A DNA stretch of 7,609 bases from Alphaproteobacteria bacterium (GCA_005888525.1 VBAB01000327.1:1-7609), one strand, 5' to 3'; positions 1 to 6,447 are shown, numbered from the stretch's first letter. Notes: a model not told the origin generated them from the letters alone. Numbers and translations: made by a program.

Positions 1-1
1 C

Positions 2-244
2 AACCTCAAGGCCCGCTGCTTCAAGCAGGCCATTCCGCGCACGACCGTACTGCAGACTGCCGCGTATTTTTCCGTGCGCATGCGGTCCTATGGCGCGAAG
101 TATCCAGGCAAGGTGGGGCGGGCGCTGCGGCAGCTTGCCGTCGAGCTGCTCGGCCGCCTCCCGGAAGCGCGAGCCAAGGCCCACGGCGGCGGGGAGAACA
201 GGCGGCAGAATGGAGCCGCGCCCTCGCAACAGGCGACGCGGTGA
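2..244 (+). CDS. C-terminal end of an unidentified protein (partial)
   Basis: Frame 2 is open from the left edge to a TGA at 242-244 and gives the last 80 residues of a protein whose start lies outside the window. The visible part begins NLKARCFKQAIPRTTVLQ, continues through an aromatic, basic stretch (AAYFSVRMRSYGAKYPGK) and a short amphipathic helix (ALRQLAVELLGRLPEARAKA), and ends in a low-complexity Gly/Asn/Gln-rich tail. I prefer this frame because its composition is protein-like, while the overlapping plus-strand frame is dominated by Arg and Ser. It is convergent with the small gene at 281-529, with only 36 bp between the two stops. I do not recognise the family from this fragment and assign no function. 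A C-terminal cytosolic tail is compatible with what is visible, but nothing proves it. Confidence 0.6.
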   Translation, partial: NLKARCFKQAIPRTTVLQTAAYFSVRMRSYGAKYPGKVGRALRQLAVELLGRLPEARAKAHGGGENRRQNGAAPSQQATR

Positions 245-280
245 GCGGGCCGCGCGAGGGGCGAGACGCAGCCTCTTACG

Positions 281-529
281 TCAATAGGTCAGCGCGGCCT
301 TGATGGCGGCGAGCTCGGCCTTGGCGTCGGGGTAGGCCTCATAGGACTGGCCGGCGCGGCGATACCAGTAGCGGGAGTTGCCGGCGTCGCCTTCGATCTT
401 GTGCAGCACGGCGTGGATCCAGCAGGAGGTGGCGTCCTCCTCGTCCTGCTGCACGATTGCGTGCGCGCCCTTCCAGTCGCCGGCGATGGCGAGGTCCACG
501 GCGCGGGTCAGGTCTTTGCGGTCTGCCAT
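281..529 (-). CDS. Small conserved hypothetical protein, 82 aa
   Basis: This reading frame encodes an 82-residue soluble protein starting at ATG 529, preceded by a good ribosome binding site (AGAGGA, about 9 nt upstream on the minus strand). The sequence has two parts. An N-terminal helix pair (LTRAVDLAIAGDWKGAHAIV) resembles a degenerate TPR-like helical hairpin. A strongly patterned core follows (SCWIHAVLHKIEGDAGNSRY, then WYRRAG, residues about 35-60). From memory, small proteins with the CWIHAVLHKIEGD and NSRYWYRRAG motifs recur as unnamed conserved proteins across proteobacteria, which argues that this is a real gene. No signal peptide or membrane segment is visible. It stands alone: its upstream flank is the repeat-bearing gap at 530-773. 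A role in protein-protein contact is only a guess from the helical pattern; no function is known to me. Confidence 0.85.
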   Translation of the reverse strand: MADRKDLTRAVDLAIAGDWKGAHAIVQQDEEDATSCWIHAVLHKIEGDAGNSRYWYRRAGQSYEAYPDAKAELAAIKAALTY

Positions 530-558
530 TGCTTGTCATCCTCTTGCGCTCGGAAAGC

Positions 559-620
559 GGGTCAGACCCCTGGGCGCTACCGTTGCGTACCGTTGCCGCG
601 TCGCGGCCAGGGGTCTGACC
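559..620. repeat. REP-like doublet (inverted GGTCAGACCCCTGG pair)
   Basis: Two perfect 14-bp inverted arms are visible: GGTCAGACCCCTGG at 560-573 and CCAGGGGTCTGACC at 607-620, separated by 33 nt. Each arm is itself built on a small palindrome (GGTC-A-GACC). The spacer carries a short tandem repeat, TACCGTTGC at 578-586 and 588-596. The same core (GGTCAGACCCCT) occurs three more times at 6760-6885, so this is a dispersed element. The layout, two inverted palindromic units able to fold into one long hairpin in an intergenic gap, matches REP doublets (REPINs), which in other bacteria are mobilised by RAYT transposases of the IS200/IS605 type. No such transposase is present here. An operator for a DNA-binding protein is the main alternative. 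Confidence 0.75.
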
Positions 621-668
621 GATGTGGTCCCCGCTGCGCTGCATCGCGGCGCGGGATCCTGGATACAA

Positions 669-739
669 GAGCAGAATCGCTTCAGACGGAACCACATCGC
701 CTCAAATGCGATGTCGAGGCTGAAGCGCGAATCCTGCTC
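669..739. repeat. Imperfect 71-bp palindrome, distinct from the REP units
   Basis: Nested inverted segments are visible. GAGCAG (669-674) pairs with CTGCTC (734-739), CTTCAG (680-685) pairs with CTGAAG (720-725), and a central hairpin has ACATCGC (694-700) pairing with GCGATGT (708-714) around a 7-nt loop. Arms and core are joined by short unpaired stretches. The element begins 35 bp past the stop codon of the minus-strand diguanylate cyclase gene, so it could act as a 3'-end structure for that transcript, though no T-tract follows. The size and nested symmetry resemble the small palindromic intergenic repeats found in alphaproteobacteria. A further 9-bp match, CGATGTGGT at 620-628 against ACCACATCG at 691-699, links it to the end of the neighbouring REP doublet and allows an alternative fold. 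Confidence 0.6.
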
Positions 740-773
740 TATTTCTCCAGCTTGGAGCGAGATTCACGAGAGC

Positions 774-2057
774 CTATGCAGCATCCGCGCCGCGTTCGAG
801 GTCCCGAGCAGGCTGCTCCCGCGCCACGCCGACCGCGAGCGCCCGTTGCATGTTGACGACCGGACTCGTCGTGTTCGAGGAGGCCACCGTTGGAGACAGC
901 TCGACCCGATTACGGCCCCCATCCTTGGCGCGGTAGAGAGCTTCATCGGCAGCCTTCAACACCGCCTGGGCGTTCTCGCCGGAATTCGGAAATGCGGCAA
1001 CCCCGATCGAGATGGTGACGCGCGGCAGATTTGCATCGAGGTATCGCACGACAAGAGCTTCGATCTTGGCGCGAACCTCTTCGGCCTTGTTGACCGCAAC
1101 ATGGGCGACCGTTCCGGGCAGGATCACGACGAACTCTTCGCCGCCGAAACGGCAGGGAACGTCCTCTTCCCGGAAGTTGGCTTTCAGGCAGTCGCTGACC
1201 GCCCGCAACACGCTATCGCCGGCGTCGTGACCATGATTGTCATTGAACTTCTTGAAATGGTCGATATCCATCGAGAGGATGCTGACGCTCTGTCCGGTGC
1301 GCGTCGCCCGCGAAAACTCGCGGCGACAGGTCTCGAGCATATACCGCCTGTTGAACATGCCGGTGAGCGCATCCCGTATCGATTGATCACGCAGCTGGTC
1401 GCGCAGCTTGGCGTTGGCAATGGCCAGACTGATCTGCTCGGCGCAAACGAGCGCCAGCCGCCGATGCTCTCCGTTCATCTCTGCTGTGCGGTCACGGCCT
1501 TCCTGAGCGCGCCCAAAGCACAGATGGAGCAAGCCGATGGTCTCTCCGTGCGCCAGGATGGGGATGCAGCAGTAGGTGCTGGGACGCGCGGACCCCACGT
1601 GGGTGCAGGGGAAGTCGATCTCGTTTTCGCCGAACGTGTAGATACGCCCGCGCCTCAGCCCCCAACAGTCGTCGGGATGCATCGCCGCCGTCGCCTGACC
1701 ACCGTTCCACGCCTTGGCGCTATCCAGCACGTCACGTGAGTTCGCATAGATGTAGAGACTGCCGGCGCAGTCCGGCAGCAGCCTGGAGAGGAACTCCGCC
1801 ACCATCTGGTAGAGCTCGTCCAATGACTTGCACGATTGCAGCCATTCATTGAGCTGCGAAAGCAGTCGAGCCTCCCGGTTGAGCTTTTGACGCTCGAGCG
1901 AGGTCCCTAGGAACACCTGCACCGCGCGGGCCATTTCACCGATCTCGTCGGTGCGATCTGCGCCGTCCACGTCGACACCGAGATCGCCTTTGGCGAGCTG
2001 CAACATCGAACGTTTCATGCCGAGCAGCGGCGCCAACAGCGCGCCTTTGACCAGCAT
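774..2057 (-). CDS. C-terminal part of the sensor: HAMP, GAF and GGDEF diguanylate cyclase
   Basis: This frame (427 residues if begun at ATG 2057, which is probably internal) would make c-di-GMP from two GTP. Residues 8-60 form a HAMP linker (GDLGVDVDGADRTDEIGEMA). Residues about 66-215 are a GAF sensor domain carrying the signature CWGLRRG at 131-137 and CTH at 151-153. Residues about 225-395 are a GGDEF domain with DALTGMFNRR (229-238), MDIDHFKKFNDNHGHDAGD and the active-site loop GGEEF at 305-309. The inhibitory I-site RxxD (REED, 296-299) sits five residues before GGEEF, so product feedback should be possible. A coiled connector (residues 52-70 and 200-226) joins the parts. A 30-residue tail without recognisable domain follows. 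No EAL domain is present. Without the upstream half this product would be soluble or untranslated. Confidence 0.85.
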   Translation of the reverse strand: MLVKGALLAPLLGMKRSMLQLAKGDLGVDVDGADRTDEIGEMARAVQVFLGTSLERQKLNREARLLSQLNEWLQSCKSLDELYQMVAEFLSRLLPDCAGSLYIYANSRDVLDSAKAWNGGQATAAMHPDDCWGLRRGRIYTFGENEIDFPCTHVGSARPSTYCCIPILAHGETIGLLHLCFGRAQEGRDRTAEMNGEHRRLALVCAEQISLAIANAKLRDQLRDQSIRDALTGMFNRRYMLETCRREFSRATRTGQSVSILSMDIDHFKKFNDNHGHDAGDSVLRAVSDCLKANFREEDVPCRFGGEEFVVILPGTVAHVAVNKAEEVRAKIEALVVRYLDANLPRVTISIGVAAFPNSGENAQAVLKAADEALYRAKDGGRNRVELSPTVASSNTTSPVVNMQRALAVGVAREQPARDLERGADAA

Positions 2058-2092
2058 GAGGCCGCCGGCAAGGGCAAGACTGGCAAGCGCGG

Positions 2093-2695
2093 CTATACAA
2101 AGAGTGCTATGAGTACGTAGCGGTCATTGGCTTCGATCTGGGCGCGGGCCTGGCCGATCTCCTCCTCATAGGCGCGCGCCAAGGCGTTGAGGCTGTCGTT
2201 GAGCGCCGATCTGACGGTGCGGTTGGCATCGTTGTCGCCAAAGGCACGCGCAGCCGCGGTGCTCTCGTCTTTTCCAAGACGCACGAGCTCGGTGCGGAAG
2301 CGAACGAACTGGTCGATGCGCCTCGACAGTTCGTTCACATTGGCTCGCTGTCCGGCAATGGAGATTGCCTTCCATCTCTGCGCCGTCTCTTGGAGCTCGG
2401 CGAGGCCCACCGTCAGCTTTTGCGCGAAAGGCTCTGCCGACTTCCAATCCGCCGACATGTAGATGCCGCGCGATTCCATGACGGTAGCGTAGACCAGGCC
2501 ATTGATGTGCTCGAGATGGATGGTGCCGCGCGCTGCGCGGTCGAGCGCCCCGTGATCGGTCCGGGCATTCTCGAACGCGGCGAGCGCAAGAAAGACCCCC
2601 AGGACGGGGAGCAATCCGAGAAACACGATGATCGAGTACAGCCGAGCCCTCAAGGTATAGCCGGCAAGCCACACTGTCGGTAATCGAAAATTCAT
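2093..2695 (-). CDS. N-terminal part of the sensor: TM1 and periplasmic helical ectodomain
   Basis: Starting at ATG 2695 (MNFRLPTVW), this frame gives 200 residues. The alternative TTG seven codons upstream is less likely, since ATG follows a GGGG/GAG stretch. Residues about 18-41 form a transmembrane helix (LYSIIVFLGLLPVLGVFLAL) preceded by a positive segment (YTLRARL). Residues about 42-188 are a mostly helical periplasmic domain with conserved-looking GLVYATVMESRGIYMSADWK, of the four-helix-bundle style seen in alphaproteobacterial chemoreceptors. The ligand cannot be inferred. The last residues (RYVLIALFV) are the first half of TM2, where the reading frame breaks. In family terms this module normally precedes HAMP and an output domain, which is exactly what the next frame encodes. 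Confidence 0.75.
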   Translation of the reverse strand: MNFRLPTVWLAGYTLRARLYSIIVFLGLLPVLGVFLALAAFENARTDHGALDRAARGTIHLEHINGLVYATVMESRGIYMSADWKSAEPFAQKLTVGLAELQETAQRWKAISIAGQRANVNELSRRIDQFVRFRTELVRLGKDESTAAARAFGDNDANRTVRSALNDSLNALARAYEEEIGQARAQIEANDRYVLIALFV

Positions 2696-2883
2696 CTCGA
2701 GCCCCAGATTGGCCAACGCGCGGCCGCATCATGACGTTGACCGATCAATAATTCGTTGTCGGATAGCCGTCATCCTCCTACCTAATTGTTAAGAGGTGCG
2801 CTTCCCAAGGACTGGCCTCTCAGGCCGGACCGTCCCGGGAGGCATCATTCAAATCCGAAGACTGCGCGAGGGGCCGACGTCCT

Positions 2884-3474
2884 CTATCCGCCCATCTGCC
2901 ATTGCTTGATCCAGTCGACCGGGTGGATCAGCATGATGATGTTGAGCGTGAGGTTGTCGCGGATGAGGGCGAGCAGGATCACCTCGGTGGCGATCAACAG
3001 CACCACCGTCACCCAGGCCGGCAGCCGCGAGGCGAGCAGGAAGCCCACCAGCATCGCCAGGATGTCGCCCGTCGAATTGACGATGCTGTCGCCGAAATAG
3101 TCTCGCGAGACAGTCTGCGCGCGATAGCGGTTGATGATGAAGGGACTATTCTCGAACACTTCCCAGCCGCCTTCGATGAGGGAAGCAATCACCAGACGCG
3201 CTGCGACGGACAAGTGGCCGCGGAAGACGACCGACAACAGCCAGTAGAAGATGATGCCGTGCAGGATGTGGCTGTAGGTGTACCAGTCGGTCAGGTGCTG
3301 CGACATCTGCGAGTCGCCGCGGCCGCCATACCAGATCTTGACGTAGCCGCACTTGCAGATGAGCGGATGGCCCATCGCGTGGATCACCCATTCCGCGACG
3401 GCGACGATGCCGACACAGAGCAGGAGCGCTACGGGGAGGGAGAGGCGCGGGATGGCGAGGGTCGGTCGTGGCAT
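2884..3474 (-). CDS. DUF2585 (UPF0314) family membrane protein
   Basis: This 196-residue integral membrane protein shows about five hydrophobic segments, at residues roughly 10-33, 68-84, 88-102, 128-150 and 152-173. Between the first two lies a soluble loop with CKCGYVKIWYGG (40-51) and SQHLTDWYTYSHILHG (58-73). A second conserved patch is EGGWEVFENSPFIINRYR (101-118), followed by DYFGDSIVNSTGDI (125-138). These motifs are those I associate with DUF2585/UPF0314, a family of unknown function found mainly in Hyphomicrobiales. The two cysteines and the His/Asp/Glu-rich polar patches could bind metal, but that is inference. I chose ATG 3474 (MPRPTLAIP); ATG 3486 is possible, neither has a strong ribosome site, and frame further upstream has no hydrophobic or conserved character. 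It is divergent from the EipA-like gene across 160 bp, a gap that must hold both promoters. Confidence 0.85.
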   Translation of the reverse strand: MPRPTLAIPRLSLPVALLLCVGIVAVAEWVIHAMGHPLICKCGYVKIWYGGRGDSQMSQHLTDWYTYSHILHGIIFYWLLSVVFRGHLSVAARLVIASLIEGGWEVFENSPFIINRYRAQTVSRDYFGDSIVNSTGDILAMLVGFLLASRLPAWVTVVLLIATEVILLALIRDNLTLNIIMLIHPVDWIKQWQMGG

Positions 3475-3620
3475 CGGCTCGAGCATGACATGGGCGGAAG
3501 CCGTCAGGATAGCGTGGAATTGCGCGGCATTTTCAAGGCGATTTGCGGCGCGGCGGCTGCGCGGACGACAACCCCCGGCTTTTTGAGGCCAACATTTGAC
3601 CGTCGGCCACATTCTGCCAT

Positions 3621-3626
3621 AGGTGG
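3621..3626 (+). promoter_or_regulatory. Ribosome binding site deciding the start of the EipA-like gene
   Basis: AGGTGG lies eight bases before ATG 3635. It supports that ATG over the GTG at 3623, which overlaps this site, and over the later ATG at 3665, which has only a weak CCGGA-like match upstream. Confidence 0.5.
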
Positions 3627-3634
3627 CATCTCTG

Positions 3635-4825
3635 ATGGGCGGCCGAGTGACCGGATTCGTTGCGATGCGCTGGTTCGTGCTCCTTGCCATGCTGGTGCTG
3701 GCTCAGCTGACGGAAGGTCCGGCTGACGCCGCCACCTCTTGCGCTAGGGAGGATTTTGCCCTGACGGTCGACAGGGCGGGGGCCGCGCTGCGCCAGCTCA
3801 ATGCGGACAACGCCCCTCGGCTGCGCGCCAAGATGCGCGAGCTCAAGGAGGCCCGCGGATGGCCTGATGCGGGCTTCGAGGAGAAGGCCTACGAGATCCT
3901 GCAGGACGAACGCATGGCCGCGCTCGATATGCAGGCCAACGACCTGCTGGCCAAACTCGATGCGCTCGGCACGGTCGATCCTTCCGCGGAGCCAGATTGC
4001 GCCAAGCTGCAGGAGCTGACGGCAACGAGCCTGGAGCTGCAGGCAACCGTGAAAGCCAAAGCGGCCTACACCTTCTCCAAGCTCGATCAGATGCTCGGCG
4101 GCCCCGCGCTCCGGCCGGAGGCCAAGAGCAAGGGGGCCGACGTGCAGCAATCGGCACCGGTGCTGTCCGCGCCCAAGACCGCTGCGCGGCCCGAGGGCGG
4201 CAACTGGGCGGCGAAGACAGGGCCGTCACACGAAGTGGCGATCGCCCCGCTGCCGGCACCCCGGCCGGTCGCCCCGCCTCCGAATCCGTCCGTGGCGCCG
4301 ACTCCGCCCCCGCCGGGACCACTGGCCATGGCCGAGGACGAGGGTGGCTACAGCATCGACGAGATCATGGCCGCGAGCGCCGGCTTCTTCGGCAAAGTCT
4401 CGGCCAACCTCGGTGCCGTCATCGAGCAGCTCTTCAAGAAGAGCGGGCGTCCCACCGGATACATCCTCGGAACCGAGGGAGGCGGCGCGTTCCTCGCCGG
4501 CGTGCGCTACGGCAAGGGCACCCTTTATTTGCGCGCCGGCAGCACGCAGACGATCTACTGGCATGGGCCCTCGCTCGGCACCGACGTGGGCGGCGACGGC
4601 TCCAAGACGCTGTTCCTGATCTACCGGCTGAAATCTCCCGATGCGCTCTACGCGACCTTCACCGGCGTCGACGGATCGGCCTATTTCGTCGGCGGCGTCG
4701 GCGCGACGCTGGTCACCAACGGCAGCGTCATCCTGGCGCCCATTCGCTCCGGCGTCGGTTTGCGGCTGGGAGCGAACATCGGCTATATCCGCTTCACTCC
4801 GCACTCGACGTGGAACCCGTTCTGA
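3635..4825 (+). CDS. Exported two-domain protein with C-terminal DUF1134/EipA domain
   Basis: This 396-residue protein carries an N-terminal signal peptide (core WFVLLAMLVLAQL, probable cleavage near ADAA at residue 33), so it is periplasmic. Residues about 36-155 form a charged helical domain that holds the protein's only two cysteines (C36, C122), a likely disulfide pair. Residues about 157-232 are a Pro/Ala-rich linker. Residues about 240-396 match DUF1134: YSIDEIMAASAGFFGKVS, GRPTGYILGTEGGGAF, YGKGTLYLR, VGGVGATLV and the C-terminal RFTPHSTWNPF. In Brucella the DUF1134 protein EipA is a periplasmic factor for envelope stress resistance. From memory, EipA-type proteins are near 200 residues, so this one is about twice as long because of the N-terminal domain and linker. 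A role in envelope integrity is inferred from the family. It converges on the aldolase-like gene with 27 bp between stops. Confidence 0.88.
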   Translation: MGGRVTGFVAMRWFVLLAMLVLAQLTEGPADAATSCAREDFALTVDRAGAALRQLNADNAPRLRAKMRELKEARGWPDAGFEEKAYEILQDERMAALDMQANDLLAKLDALGTVDPSAEPDCAKLQELTATSLELQATVKAKAAYTFSKLDQMLGGPALRPEAKSKGADVQQSAPVLSAPKTAARPEGGNWAAKTGPSHEVAIAPLPAPRPVAPPPNPSVAPTPPPPGPLAMAEDEGGYSIDEIMAASAGFFGKVSANLGAVIEQLFKKSGRPTGYILGTEGGGAFLAGVRYGKGTLYLRAGSTQTIYWHGPSLGTDVGGDGSKTLFLIYRLKSPDALYATFTGVDGSAYFVGGVGATLVTNGSVILAPIRSGVGLRLGANIGYIRFTPHSTWNPF

Positions 4826-4832
4826 GAGGTTC

Positions 4833-4842
4833 GGTCTGACCC
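4833..4842. repeat. Possible degenerate single REP unit
   Basis: GGTCTGACCC, containing the 9-bp palindrome GGTC-T-GACC, repeats the core of the elements at 559-620 and 6760-6885, in the 27-bp gap between two convergent stop codons. GAGG (4826-4829) and CCTC just beyond can extend it into a small hairpin. No T-tract is present, so a terminator is unproven. The match is short and could be chance. Confidence 0.25.
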
Positions 4843-4852
4843 TCCTCGCGGC

Positions 4853-5782
4853 TCACGCGGCCTTGGCGAAATTGAGCTTGAAGCCGTGCGCGTCCGCCAG
4901 GGTGCGGATGACCTTGTCAGCCTCGGCCATGGAAAGGCCGACGAAGGGCGGGCGCAGCTTGGCCCAGCCGGGGTCCTGCCGATAGTGGGCGATGAGCGCT
5001 TTCAGCGCCGGGATCATGGGAAACGCCTGGATCGCCTTGCGCAGTGCCGTGATGTCGGCCTGCAGCTTGTCGGCTTCGGGCCCCTGCCAGTTGTCGTAGA
5101 CGTGGCGGATGGCGGCGGCGCTGACGTTGCACGTGGCCGAGATGCAGCCTGCCGCGCCCTTCCTCAGACCATCGAGCAGGAAGATCTCGGAGCCCGGGAA
5201 CACCTCGAAGCCGGGATAGGTGGCGAGGATCGCTGCCGTGTTGCTCCAGTCGCCCGAGGAGTCCTTCAAGCCCACGACGACGTTGGGAAACTCCTTGATG
5301 AGGCGGCCGATGAGGGGAAGCGAGAAGCCGACCTGTGCTACCGGGGGGATATGATAGAGATAGACCTTGAGCCGGTCGTCACCGACCTCCTCGATGGTCT
5401 CGGCGAAGAAGCGGAAGAGCCCGTCCTCGCTCGGCGCCTTGTAATAGAACGGTGGCAGCATCAGCACGCCACCGCAGCCGAGCTCGACTGCGTGCTTCGT
5501 CAGCACGATCGCATCGGCGAGCGAGCAGGTGCCGGTACCGGGCATGAGCTTGGCAGGGTCCAACTCGCCGGTGTCGACCAGCTCCTCCAGCAGCTCCATG
5601 CGCTCATCGAGCCCGAGCGAGTTGCCTTCGCTCGTGGTGCCGAACGGCGCCAGGCCCGTGCAGCCCTCCGCCATCAGCCACTGGCAATGCTCCACGAAGC
5701 GCTCGGCATCCGGCCCACCGTCCTCGCCGAATGGCGTCAGCACCGGGGCGATGACGCCCGAGAATTGGGATTTCTTCTGCAT
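4853..5782 (-). CDS. Dihydrodipicolinate synthase family (DapA/NAL-type) Schiff-base aldolase or dehydratase
   Basis: This 309-residue protein has the length and motif order of a class I TIM-barrel lyase of the DapA/N-acetylneuraminate lyase superfamily. These enzymes form a Schiff base with pyruvate or a related 2-oxo acid. Visible residues are the phosphate-like loop GTTSE (48-52), the tyrosine pair in PFYYK (113-114), the catalytic Tyr143 in LYHIPP and the Schiff-base Lys173 in GLKDSSGDW. The arginine found in lysine-pathway DapA after the Tyr (YNVPSRTG) is replaced here (YHIPPVAQVG), so this is probably not the lysine biosynthetic enzyme; the true substrate is unknown. ATG 5782 is chosen because GAGGG lies about 9 nt upstream. 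The frame stays open into the GST gene but that extension is not family sequence. It starts 32 bp after the GST stop on the same strand, suggesting one transcript. Confidence 0.88.
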   Translation of the reverse strand: MQKKSQFSGVIAPVLTPFGEDGGPDAERFVEHCQWLMAEGCTGLAPFGTTSEGNSLGLDERMELLEELVDTGELDPAKLMPGTGTCSLADAIVLTKHAVELGCGGVLMLPPFYYKAPSEDGLFRFFAETIEEVGDDRLKVYLYHIPPVAQVGFSLPLIGRLIKEFPNVVVGLKDSSGDWSNTAAILATYPGFEVFPGSEIFLLDGLRKGAAGCISATCNVSAAAIRHVYDNWQGPEADKLQADITALRKAIQAFPMIPALKALIAHYRQDPGWAKLRPPFVGLSMAEADKVIRTLADAHGFKLNFAKAA

Positions 5783-5814
5783 GGGTTGTGCCCTCGCGAG
5801 GTTTGTCGGCGCCC

Positions 5815-6447
5815 TCAAGCCGGCATGGGAATGCCCGGCTGCTTGACCGGTATGTGATAGCCCTTGACCACCGCGGGGCGGGCCGCGATCGCCTTGTACC
5901 ACCGCAGCACGTTCGGATACTTGTTCAGGTCCACGGTGTGCCACTCGAAGCGCGAAATCCAGGGCCAGGTCGCCATGTCGGCGATCGAGTAGGTGCCCGC
6001 CATGTACTCCGCCTGCGCCAGCCGCCGGTCGAGCACGCCGTAGAGCCGGTGCGCCTCCTTGAGGTAGCGCTCCTCGGCGTAGGGGGCCTTGCCTTTGGCA
6101 TTGCGCAGGAAATGGTGCACCTGGCCGATCATGGGTCCGATGCCACCCATCTGCCACATCAGCCATTCCATCGTCTGCCAGTGTGCCGCGGGGTCCTTGG
6201 GCCAGAACTTGCCGGTCTTCTCGGCGAGATACATCAAGATCGCCCCGGACTCGAACAGCGAGCGGCCGTTGTCGCGATCGATGATCGCGGGGATGCGGTT
6301 GTTCGGGCTGATTTTGAGGAAATCAGCCTTGAACTGCTCGTCCTTGGAGATGTCGACGGGGTGGGCGGCATATTCCAGGCCACACTCCTCCAGCATGATG
6401 GACACCTTGCGGCCGTTGGGCGTCGACCACGTATAAAGATCGATCAT
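5815..6447 (-). CDS. Glutathione S-transferase family protein, YfcG-like (nu class)
   Basis: This 210-residue cytosolic protein has the full GST layout. The thioredoxin-like domain (about 1-80) opens MIDLYTWSTPNGRKVSIMLE, with T9 and N11 in the TPNG motif used for glutathione in YfcG, then SPNNRIPAI (47-55, cis-Pro) and ESGAI (66-70). The helical domain (about 88-200) has WLMWQMGGIGPMIGQVHHF and the folding motif YSIADMATWPW (153-163). This closely resembles E. coli YfcG and YghU, which act as disulfide-bond reductases using glutathione and lack the usual Tyr/Ser/Cys catalytic residue. Activity on disulfides or peroxides is inferred. ATG 6447 is supported by AGGA about 8 nt upstream. It is the promoter-proximal gene of the pair with the aldolase-like gene. 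Confidence 0.92.
   Translation of the reverse strand: MIDLYTWSTPNGRKVSIMLEECGLEYAAHPVDISKDEQFKADFLKISPNNRIPAIIDRDNGRSLFESGAILMYLAEKTGKFWPKDPAAHWQTMEWLMWQMGGIGPMIGQVHHFLRNAKGKAPYAEERYLKEAHRLYGVLDRRLAQAEYMAGTYSIADMATWPWISRFEWHTVDLNKYPNVLRWYKAIAARPAVVKGYHIPVKQPGIPMPA

Larger units (their letters stand above)
774..2695 (-). pseudogene. Frameshifted membrane sensor diguanylate cyclase (TM-ectodomain-TM-HAMP-GAF-GGDEF)
   Basis: The two adjacent minus-strand frames are two halves of one gene. The first half stops at TAG 2093-2095 inside a hydrophobic run (DRYVLIALFV-stop). Read one base back, the second frame continues the same hydrophobic helix (CIAALASLALAGGLMLVKG) straight into a HAMP domain. 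From ATG 2695 to TAG 774 the gene is 1922 bp; adding one base gives 641 codons, so a one-base loss explains the break. The best site is the TTT run at 2099-2101 (minus strand): a fourth T would give the continuous helix YVLIALFCIAALASLA. An intact product of about 640 residues would be an inner-membrane c-di-GMP-producing sensor. As read, membrane input is uncoupled from the cyclase. Both halves keep good coding quality, so the lesion is either recent or a sequencing error. Confidence 0.75.

Noticed and set aside
378..1739. Long plus-strand open frame of 453 codons
   Set aside because: It runs antisense to the small gene, the repeat gap and the conserved GAF/GGDEF gene, and its protein shows no family motifs; long antisense frames are common at this GC content.
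2814..2844. Terminator after the DUF2585 gene (GGCCT/AGGCC and GCCTC/GAGGC stems)
   Set aside because: The stems are only 5 bp, lie 40-70 bp past the stop and have no T-run on the minus strand, so the evidence is too weak.
3596..3623. Sigma-70 type promoter (TTGACC, 16 bp, CATAGG) before the EipA-like gene
   Set aside because: The -10 match is poor and it overlaps the ribosome site, leaving almost no leader.
2902..3726. Plus-strand open frame of 274 codons
   Set aside because: It is antisense to the DUF2585 gene, whose motifs and hydrophobic pattern are clear; the translation is charged and patternless.
3997..4839. Plus-strand frame of 280 codons overlapping the EipA-like gene
   Set aside because: It is the shifted frame of that gene, very rich in Arg and His, with no recognisable domain.
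5783..6166. N-terminal extension of the DapA-family frame
   Set aside because: The in-frame extension covers the GST gene out of frame and is not family sequence; ATG 5782 has a good ribosome site and the right length.
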